Assembly: GCA_004151065.3 (NCBI GenBank) | Contig: NWUY0300002612.1 | Span: 34,930-62,734 of the forward strand | Reading direction: 5' to 3' | Source: Larix sibirica | Taxonomy: Eukaryota; Streptophyta; Pinopsida; Pinales; Pinaceae | Length of the DNA stretch: 27,805 bases | In this document: piece by piece, positions 21,400 to 27,805 of the stretch | How the letters are laid out: each line of letters starts with the position of its first letter | How positions within the stretch are numbered: the stretch's first letter is position 1 | Program-made: the position numbers and the translations under genes | The notes under the pieces: generated by a model | The model's input: the letters and a program-made list of their open reading frames with translations, nothing else | Databases searched by the model: none | Told to the model about the DNA's origin: nothing

Positions 21400-22260
21400 G
21401 TTTAAACTTGGTTGGGTAGAACAGAGTTTTGGTGGCCACCCAGGTTTGATTCTGGCCATTCTTTTATTGCTAGTAATTCTATCAAGGATTTCCGGTTGAA
21501 GTTTTTCAACAAAGACGAGGACGATGGAAAATCTGGCGTGGTAAAAAGTAGGGCCATCCGGAAGGTGAAAAGAGCCGGAAAGAAGGTTGGAATCTTTATG
21601 CTCATATCGAGGAAAGTGTCGAGTAGACGATTGAAAATATAGATGAGGCTGACCTATCATTGAAGGAGAATCAAAACCTCCTCTGCGACGTTGCAAGTGA
21701 AGCCAAATTCAACATCCAAATTCAAATTCAACATACTGTGTAAAAAGATTCTGAGTATTCCAAGGCGTACCAATAATTGAAAAGACCAACACCAAATATT
21801 AGGTATCAATGGTCACTCATTCCAAAGCCGGGTTCTCGAATCAATCTCGATGGTTTGGTCCACAAGAATGAATAATTGAGCGCACGAATCCCGTACTTTG
21901 GACTAATATCCCCAGAGCGGACAAGACATTCCCATCGATCAACACAACGAGAAAGTTCGTCAAAGTACAAAGTCTCATGTGAAGTGCAAAGTTTGAAGCG
22001 AACACTATCCAGCTTGATGTAGGTCATTTAATGCCTTGGCAGCATGCTGGTTGGCCCAACCAAAGACCAATCAACCTACTGCCGTAGTAGATAAATCTTC
22101 TGCTCATGTTTTTTGTATGACAAAGTTTGAGGCGAACACTATCCAACTTGATGCAGGTCATTTAATGCCTTGGCAGCATGCTGGTTGGCCCAACCAAAGA
22201 CCAGTCAACCTACTGCCGTAGTAGATAAATCTTCTGCTCATGTTTTTTGTATGACAATTT
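21400..22260. other. CpG-retaining, possibly low-copy segment without assigned gene
   Basis: CpG dinucleotides are frequent here, in contrast to most of the window, and GC content is higher. Short open frames exist on both strands (for example + 21412-21642, lysine- and arginine-rich with RAIRKVKRAGKKVG; minus 21806-22027), but none has a motif I recognise. The segment could be a decayed host gene or an unmethylated region. Confidence 0.35.
21987..22254. repeat. Tandem duplication of 134 bases
   Basis: Copy 1 is 21987-22120 and copy 2 is 22121-22254. Both start CAAAGTTTGA and contain CCTTGGCAGCATGCTGG and CTGCCGTAGTAGATAAATC. I count four differences, about 97% identity, so the duplication is recent compared with everything else here. 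An open frame spanning the copies (22036-22221) is only a consequence of the repeat. Confidence 0.93.
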
Positions 22261-22731
22261 TAATTATAATTAGATAAATCTTTCTCACATCCAGCATTAA
22301 GACTAACCTTTACTCAGTTTTATACTACCTACTGAACTCAATATTCTACTCCATTTCTAACTCTACTACTACTTATATACATATACAAGTTCTGTTACTA
22401 AAAATGTAAAAGAACCCCTTCAGCAGGGACAAAGCTGGCACCCTGTATTTGGAGTAAGATACTATTTTTGAAAGGGTTTTTTTTAAGATTCATCATGATT
22501 TAAGTTTTGTTTTATTTTGAATCAATCCATATTCTACAATAATTAGTCAAACTTTCGGTTGAACCCTAATTTATATTAACAAATTCAAGAAACCGGAGAA
22601 GAGGTTACTTCGAGTTAGTTCGATTAGTGGAGGGGAAGAAGGGTTCGACAGTTTGACCGATAGAACCACGATTTGTTAGAAGGTTTGGCGCAAACCCCTT
22701 CAAATCTCCCTCTGGGCGGCAAGTGGTAAAG

Positions 22732-22908
22732 ATGCTCCACAGATTATATAGTAGGCTCGCTAAAGATTTTCGTAACTACCTAAATAGCCCGTTCAAGGAG
22801 GCCCCCAAAGGAAGTATACCACGCGCGTCTGCAAACCAAAACTCTTACAGACTTCGGTCCCGCGGAGATGTTGAAAACACCACAGACCTAAAAATGAGGA
22901 TGACATAA
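22732..22908 (+). CDS. Small candidate ORF or first exon, unknown product
   Basis: An ATG at 22732 opens 58 codons ending in TAA at 22906-22908. The N-terminus MLHRLYSRLAKDFRNYL is basic and amphipathic with no acidic residue until Asp12, which resembles a mitochondrial or plastid targeting peptide. The rest is polar (RASANQNSYRLRSRGDVE). The region is rich in CpG (for example CACGCGCGTC and GGTCCCGCGG), unlike decayed repeats, and is preceded by GC-richer DNA that could be a 5' leader. No consensus splice donor or downstream exon is evident. It may be a chance ORF. Confidence 0.25.
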   Translation: MLHRLYSRLAKDFRNYLNSPFKEAPKGSIPRASANQNSYRLRSRGDVENTTDLKMRMT

Positions 22909-23166
22909 TAAAAAACAGCTAAAGGTCCACCAAAATAAGATGAGAATTGTTTAAGTTTCTACATCAATTGGGAAATAAATTTATTGGCACAGCTATTTAA
23001 TTTGTGGTTGGTGAACACCGATAGGTTACAAGTTAAGTGNTAAACCTCAAACCTAATCGGAGTAGTGATCTGCCGAGTAAACCTCAAACCTAAAAATAGC
23101 AATTAAGATTAGTACAACCATTTAACTTGTGGATTTGTCAAATTAAGTGCCACAAACAAGTAATAA
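22909..23166. other. Spacer with single N at 23040 and a short direct repeat
   Basis: TAAACCTCAAACCTAA occurs at 23041 and again at about 23079, the first right after an N. An ambiguous base next to a repeat suggests the assembly is uncertain here. No gene is seen. Confidence 0.5.
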
Positions 23167-23248
23167 GTTATATGTTACTTGTTCTCCATGCTTAGTTGTA
23201 ATCACTTGTTATATGTTACTTGTTCTCCATGCTTAGTTGTAATCACTT
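23167..23248. repeat. Tandem duplication of 41 bases
   Basis: Two copies (23167-23207 and 23208-23248) share GTTATATGTTACTTG and CTCCATGCTTAGTTG. They look identical, so the duplication is recent or was made by polymerase slippage. Confidence 0.93.
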
Positions 23249-23830
23249 GTTGTCTATGCCTTCGCTACCTTTACTTTCCTTAGTTAAATGAGTTATCTGT
23301 GGCTAGTGTTATCCATGCATGAACAATGAGTTATCCATGCATTAATTACCAATTTTTTTTTATAATTATTTATATTTTTTTTTTATAATTGTTTATTTCG
23401 AATTTTGAAGGAAGAGCATAAAAATCAATCTCAACAATATCTTTGTCTCATCTTCCTTTAATATAAGAAAAATATAAATAATTTTCCACCCAAATTATAA
23501 GATATAAATATCTATAAATATAAAAATTTATTAGAATTAAAATTAGTAAAAAAGTTCACAATTTTTATGTTTTCTTTTTTTAAATATAAAGAACAAGTAA
23601 GAGAGGCATTCGGCTTTTGAGTTAAATGTCTATGTTATAGACCAACAAGTCACTTTAATAATTGCAAATATGCCAACCAATAATGTAAAGGGAAGCTTTT
23701 CTAGGATAAAGAATTATGTATGTGTATGCATGCATTTGTATGGGGTCTCCGAGTGTGTCCACGATAACAACGTGGGCGATCATAGTTTCATATCAACGCT
23801 GTGACTATCATTTCTATAAGTATTTATAGA

Positions 23831-24105
23831 ATTATTGAGATGTAACACTTTTATGTAACTTGCCTTACAGGTAACCCGGTTTAGTTACACATTTATCCCA
23901 TATTAAATTGGCACCGTCACCTAGATTACTGGCCATAAATTAAGTTAAATATCAAAAAAATGGTATGAAATCAAAGAAAATGTGTTTTTCCCTTCCTTAT
24001 GACTTGACGCAGTAAATAGAAACTAAAAACAAAGTTAAAAAATAAATTAGTGTTATTAAATTTAAATTATATATATATATATATATATATATTATTGAGA
24101 TGTAA
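23831..24105. mobile_element. 245-base insertion between perfect 15-base direct repeats
   Basis: ATTATTGAGATGTAA occurs at 23831-23845 and at 24091-24105. The 245 bases between them begin CACTTTTATG, hold a GC-richer head (GGTAACCCGGTTTAG) and end in an A/T-rich tail running into an (AT)n tract. A perfect 15-base duplication with a simple-sequence 3' tail is the usual footprint of LINE-mediated retroposition. There is no coding capacity, so a SINE or a short truncated retrocopy is likely. The family is unknown. Confidence 0.5.
24068..24092. repeat. (AT)n microsatellite
   Basis: This is an uninterrupted run of about 12 AT units. It lies at the end of the 245-base insertion and may have grown from its tail. 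Confidence 0.9.
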
Positions 24106-24108
24106 GTT

Positions 24109-24215
24109 CGATGGATTAGCTTAAGTGGTTGAGAGTTCAGAGTTGTGAGTTGTAAGTATGGTTAAATCCTTAGGTGACTATGGCATAGATATATAAGGGT
24201 CTTACTTAAATTTGA
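24109..24215 (+). mobile_element. tRNA-derived SINE-like head with A and B boxes
   Basis: TTAGCTTAAGTGG (from 24117) fits the RNA polymerase III A box (TRGCNNARTGG-like). GGTTAAATCC (24160-24169) fits the B box (GGTTCRANTCC) with small changes. The starts of the two are 43 bases apart, as in a tRNA. The tRNA-like stems are not conserved, so a functional tRNA is unlikely. No clear tail or target duplication is visible. Confidence 0.45.
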
Positions 24216-25387
24216 AAATAAGCTATTTAACAAGACACAAATATTCGATCTCCTAGAGTTAGTTGACTATTCAAGGTTTTTTCTTAGTAAATACAAAATT
24301 TTGAACATTAAAAATCTTTATATTGATATTTTTGAGTGAGAAATCAAATATACATTATATTACGTGGGAATTCAAACCACAAAAGACCTCTAACTCCATA
24401 TTTCCTTCAATCTCAAAAAGACCAAAAATTTTACAACAAAATTGTAAGATATAGGAAAATTTTACGGGCCAAATTTAGTCCATGGCATGTTTCTCAACAT
24501 TTTTTTCAAAAATAGATTTGCCAATTTGTCTTTCTTGCCAAACATTTTATGGTTGCAAATTTAAGAATTAGTAAGATTCCCTAAAATTTCTACACTTTCA
24601 AAAAATTAATCAAGTCATTTCATCTAGCTACTTTCTTCTTTAAAGTTAGAAATTGTCTAATAAATATTTATAAACATGTCATGATTAAATTGTAAATAAA
24701 CTTTTTTTTAAAAATTACTTTAAAAGTGAAATAAAAAATAAGACCATCGATTAAAAACATGACCGTAATCCAATAATTTGCATAACTAAAAATACTCCAA
24801 ACACATGACAATGATTTCCAAACATATTATAATGTATCATTTGATAGAAAAAGAATTTTCCTAATTCTATGAACAAGTTTGCTCCACTTTTACCTTTTAT
24901 TCCTTTTCAACCAAAACCCACTCTAAGAACATAAATACCAATACTAACAATTTTTTAACCTATTTCTAAAATATTTCTCTATAGTGTAAAGAGTTTTTAG
25001 TACATGTGTATGTGTTTGTTTACTACATTCCATACTGTGAATGTTCTTTGAGATATTATAACTTCAAAGAGCATTACTTCGTTTTTCAATATAAGCAGTG
25101 TCCCGTGGATACGTTTTTAACTCGAGATTAAGGCCCAAATAGCTTTTTCTTAAGATATTTGTATGCCTACATTCCATAGACTTTTTGATAATATTAAAAT
25201 TTTGCAAAATATATATTATCAAGTTCATTCGTGTAAAAAATTAATAGGTTGATAGCTTTTTAAATTTTACAATTTGAGATGGAATTGTGGTAGTTTTGAA
25301 ATAAATAATTATTTAAAATAATATTAAGATAATTAAAAAACATTATCATTATTAACTATTATCATAATATTTTGAGTAAACTTCCAC
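24216..25387. other. AT-rich spacer
   Basis: No gene or RNA is recognised. On the minus strand GGTTTGAATTCC (near 24370-24381) resembles a polymerase III B box, but no matching A box is evident. Poly-T and poly-A runs are scattered. Confidence 0.45.
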
Positions 25388-25583
25388 TTTTTTTTTCAGC
25401 AAAAAAAAACGTATTATTGCTATTTATAGGAATAAATCAAATAATACAACGATGAGCAATTATCAGCACTATTTTGAAATGTGTATTAAAATCTATCAGA
25501 TTCAGCTAGATCTCAAGAATATATGTCCAAAATTTATACACTTTGCAGCAAAAAGCTAATCTATCCCATATAAAATTATACCC

Positions 25584-26267
25584 TTAGATCTCAAAAAGTG
25601 GAATAGTACCAACAGAATCCATCCTGGATTCTATGAATTCCTCCCAGAATAAGATTCCTTCTTCAGTCTCCAAAGCCTCCTTAGATAATTTATCCGCCAA
25701 TGTATTGTTTTCTCTATAAATATGATGTAGAGAATAATCATGAAAACAAGAAAGTTCTTGTGTGATGCGATCACACCAAGGACTCAAAACAACAACCTGT
25801 AGCTTGTATTCACCATGAGCCCACTTTATGGTGACCCGAGAATCACCAAAGATTTTTACTTCTGCCAGGCCAAAAAGATTTGCCACCCTAACAACCATCC
25901 ATAACGCCACAATTTCAACTTTCATGTTTGTTCCTCTGCCACATTTTAGTTTGCATGTATAATAATGATTCTGATTAAGAAATATTACACCTCCAGTTGC
26001 ACAATGGTCCCGAGCCGCAGCCCCATCAAAATATAAAACAGGATTATCAACCTGGATATTCAAGACTGCCACCTTTCTTTGATTTCTACCAGCTTCCTTG
26101 TTTTGATAAAGTGCAAATTGTTTAAGACATATATCCGCTGCCACATTAAAATTTGGAGAATGATTTTCAAAAATAGCAAGATTCCTCACATACCAAATGC
26201 TCCAGCAAACCAATACCGGGAGTATCACAAAGGCTTTGTGAGACGAAATCCATNAATGTCTTTGCAT
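25584..26267 (-). pseudogene. RNase H domain of a plant LINE ORF2 (truncated)
   Basis: In plant L1 elements an RNase H domain at the C-terminus of ORF2 degrades RNA in RNA/DNA hybrids. The readable 227 residues start within the linker (VLVCWSIWYVRNLAIFE, residues 17-33). They then show YFDGAAARDHCATGGVIF with Asp81, MKVEIVALWM with Glu118, IFGDSRVTIKWA with Asp142 and NTLADKLSKEAL with Asp192. All four metal-binding residues are present and no stop interrupts the domain, so this copy is younger than the Ty3 element. The methionine used here is not the real start. Upstream, past the N at 26254, a stop appears within about 15 codons. Confidence 0.85.
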
Positions 26268-26288
26268 CTTGATAAATTGAGGCCTTAT
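26255..26288. repeat. 34-base direct repeat, copy 1 (next to an N)
   Basis: The 34 bases directly after the N at 26254, starting AATGTCTTTGCATC and ending GAGGCCTTAT, are identical to the last 34 bases of the window (27772-27805). The sequences to the left of the two copies differ. Confidence 0.95.
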
Positions 26289-26330
26289 GAATAGACATAC
26301 TAATGTTCAAGGGATCTAAGCTAATAAAGG

Positions 26331-26918
26331 AAGGATGCATTTTGAATGGCGAAGATTGAAAAGAATTTCATACACCTTCTAAAGGAAAGATAATAAAGGG
26401 AATTGAAGTGTTACACATAATTTACAAATAAGATAGCAAAAAAAATGCTTAGATATCTACTCCAACACATTTGTCAATTATGACAAATAACATGCAAAAT
26501 TTAAGCAATGCTTGGTTCTTTCTTGTATTGAAATGAAATGCATTTAAAATCTAAATGATCCTATCATGTACCTAGTGATCTCAAGATGTCTTTAGGGCCA
26601 CAGGCTACTCATTAACTTGCCAAAAAAACACATTTGTTACTCAATTTCGTTTTCCACGGACTATTTATATATTTTACAACATAATTAATTGTAACTTGTC
26701 ACTCAAAATAGGCACATGCAAATACAAAATTCTAGAGGCAATTCTTATATGAATGAATTCATATAAAGCCAAGAATTCCATGCATTCAAATAATATGATA
26801 ACAGTGAATTAAACAGTATATATAATAGAATTAAAGTACATGGTAATTCATACACAAGTAGAAACTTATCTCAAATCCTCTAATTGTCTGTGGAATGCGG
26901 GTGTTCCTTCCAGCCATA
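26331..26918. other. Unassigned AT-rich DNA
   Basis: No coding region, RNA or repeat is recognised. A small imperfect palindrome (TTTGTCA..TGACAAA, 26470-26487) is present but has no evident role. Confidence 0.45.
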
Positions 26919-26943
26919 GGCATTATGTTATACCAATTCTCTC

Positions 26944-27300
26944 TATAACAAAGACCACTTTTGAGCTGGGTATATCAATCTGCAAGGCTAATGTTCTTTA
27001 ATAAAGAAGGATTTATACAACTTAGGATAAAAAGGGATCATATATGGATAATGACTTAAGCTTATAAGTCATAAGGTCATCTCCCTCTTTAACCTTGTTA
27101 TCACTTTCCCCTCTTATGGAATCATGGCCCCCCATCTCATCTTCGTCCTTCTTAGTATGGAGTAGTAGTGATTTTTATATTAATTATAAAATGTACATAA
27201 TTACACCATCTTGGTCACGGTGGACCATTCATGTTCGGCTTCAAGCCATTTCATCCATATTTATATAATTACAATATGGGGTACAAAATAGGGTGTTACA
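26944..27300 (-). repeat. LTR of a second Ty3-type element, minus strand
   Basis: Read on the minus strand, the sequence starts TGTAACACCC at 27300, directly after a purine run (AAGGGGGGGGGGAA). It ends TGTTATA at 26944-26950, close to the inverted complement of its start. TGTAACACCC after a G-rich polypurine tract is a common start of plant Ty3 LTRs. About seven bases past the end, TTGGTAT (26930-26936) resembles the start of an initiator-tRNA primer site. The right edge is well supported; the left edge is an estimate. Confidence 0.5.
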
Positions 27301-27345
27301 TTCCCCCCCCCTTAATTTATGCATTGTCCTCAATGCATNTCCCAT
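27301..27345 (-). other. Polypurine tract and end of coding region of a second Ty3-type element
   Basis: On the minus strand the sequence reads GAGGACAATGCATAAATTAA, then ten G's, then AA, then the LTR. GAGGACAATGCA followed by a G-run is the usual last stretch of many plant Ty3 elements. An N at 27339 lies just inside. The internal region is only a few dozen bases long before unrelated DNA begins. Confidence 0.55.
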
Positions 27346-27374
27346 GAGCTTCATAGTGAAACTGGGTGTTGGAC

Positions 27375-27615
27375 AACCCCTAAAACTCTTTGGGCTAAAA
27401 TAATTTGCCATCTTTGCTATTCTATGAGCGTGGAAGATAAAAATCACTTTCTCTTAGATTGCTCGACTTTCAGTTACATCAAATCTTAGTTTCAGCATCT
27501 TTGCTCCGACACTAACATTTCTAACCTTCTAGATCCCCAAAACTATAGCGAGCTAGGGACTCTCCTCTGCAAGATCTTTGAGCGTAGAAATAGTATTTTA
27601 AAGAAACCTAAATAA
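27375..27615 (+). pseudogene. C-terminal zinc-finger end of a non-LTR retrotransposon ORF2, animal-type
   Basis: One frame reads TLWAKIICHLC, then VEDKNHFLLDCSTFSYIKS, a TAG, then NISNLLDPQNYSEL and KIFERRNSILKKPK before TAA at 27613-27615. The pattern C-x-x-C ... E-x-x-x-H-F-L-L-x-C followed by an aromatic residue and I/R is the C-terminal zinc finger of many non-LTR reverse transcriptases. The HFLL form is common in animal elements. Plant L1 elements usually have a different version with a Trp after the last Cys. One stop interrupts the frame. The clade is uncertain. Confidence 0.55.
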
Positions 27616-27671
27616 TCTCTCTCTTCTTAAGGTCCGATAGACCAAGATTGATCTTAATGGACGTTAAAGAC

Positions 27672-27686
27672 CATCATCATCATCAT
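27672..27686 (+). repeat. (CAT)5 tail
   Basis: Five CAT units lie 57 bases after the ORF2 stop, preceded by GGACGTTAAAGAC. A tandem trinucleotide tail in place of poly(A) is typical of the 3' ends of several animal non-LTR families. Confidence 0.6.
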
Positions 27687-27771
27687 CAATAAATGATATT
27701 AATATTATATATTATTAAAGTTTTTAATATAAATAAAAACCAAAATATTTAAACATGAGTAACAAGGTGTT

Positions 27772-27805
27772 AATGTCTTTGCATCTTGATAAATTGAGGC
27801 CTTAT
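27772..27805. repeat. 34-base direct repeat, copy 2 (window end)
   Basis: This is identical to 26255-26288. If it is a real tandem duplication, the unit is 1517 bases long and the second copy continues beyond the window. If the window is a whole contig, it may be an assembly overlap. Confidence 0.95.

Larger units (their letters stand above)
25388..26330 (-). mobile_element. 3' end of an L1-type LINE
   Basis: On the minus strand an RNase H coding segment (25584-26267) is followed by about 190 bases of 3' untranslated sequence. This ends in TTTGCTG and nine A's (T run at 25388-25396), a typical LINE poly(A) end. Everything 5' of the RNase H domain (endonuclease, RT) is missing. The copy is 5'-truncated or broken near the N at 26254. 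A target duplication could not be verified. Confidence 0.75.

Noticed and set aside
22036-22221. 61-codon + strand frame as a gene
   Set aside because: It lies across the 134-base tandem repeat and reads the same DNA twice. It has no independent support.
24109-24182. A functional tRNA gene
   Set aside because: The A and B boxes fit, but the acceptor, anticodon and T stems do not pair convincingly.
27672-27686. CRISPR or minisatellite array
   Set aside because: It is only five trinucleotide units, best explained as a non-LTR retroelement tail. No CRISPR-like repeat-spacer pattern exists anywhere in the window.

Overview
The window looks like intergenic DNA from a large, repeat-rich plant genome, most likely a conifer. 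It is AT-rich and CpG-poor and is filled with old, broken retroelements. I see no intact host gene, no rRNA or tRNA gene and no CRISPR array. The conifer assignment rests on the style of the Ty3 polyprotein and on a Penelope-like element with a GIY-YIG endonuclease. Among plants, such elements are known to me mainly from conifers. The species cannot be fixed from the sequence.

Layout. Positions 1-3442 hold no recognisable gene; the first 300 bases are a diverged copy of a repeat that recurs near 17.5 kb. Positions 3443-15682 are one decayed but structurally complete 12.24-kb Ty3-type LTR retrotransposon on the + strand. Its two LTRs are each 332 bases and align without a gap at about 85% identity. 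In order it carries a tRNA-Asp-like primer site, a long gag with five zinc-knuckle-like motifs, protease, a second capsid-like segment, reverse transcriptase/RNase H, a DD35E integrase, then about 4 kb of extra sense coding sequence (here called ORF3), and a polypurine tract. Positions 15683-17860 are unassigned flank containing the second copy of the outer repeat. Positions about 17985-19215 are a broken Penelope-like retroelement. Positions 19216-20100 are extremely AT-rich. Positions 20837-22908 hold local tandem duplications, and their second half (21.4-22.9 kb) retains many CpGs and one small candidate exon. Positions 23.1-24.2 kb hold a 41-base tandem repeat, a 245-base insertion between perfect 15-base direct repeats, and a tRNA-like (SINE-type) head. 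Positions 25388 to about 26330 are the 3' part of an L1-type LINE on the minus strand with an RNase H domain. The last 900 bases combine a minus-strand LTR with its polypurine tract, the C-terminal end of an unusual, animal-looking non-LTR reverse transcriptase with a (CAT)5 tail, and a 34-base exact repeat of sequence next to an N. The last points to either a tandem duplication or an assembly join.

Function. Nothing here is likely to be active. Gag, protease, RT, RNase H and integrase of the Ty3 element are broken by stops and frameshifts, most of which look like C-to-T or G-to-A decay, and several catalytic residues are lost. The most interesting content is the architecture of the Ty3 element (duplicated capsid-like domain, multi-knuckle nucleocapsid, very large ORF3, and an inverted-repeat array with DRE-like cores in the LTR) and the presence of animal-type retroelements in a plant context.
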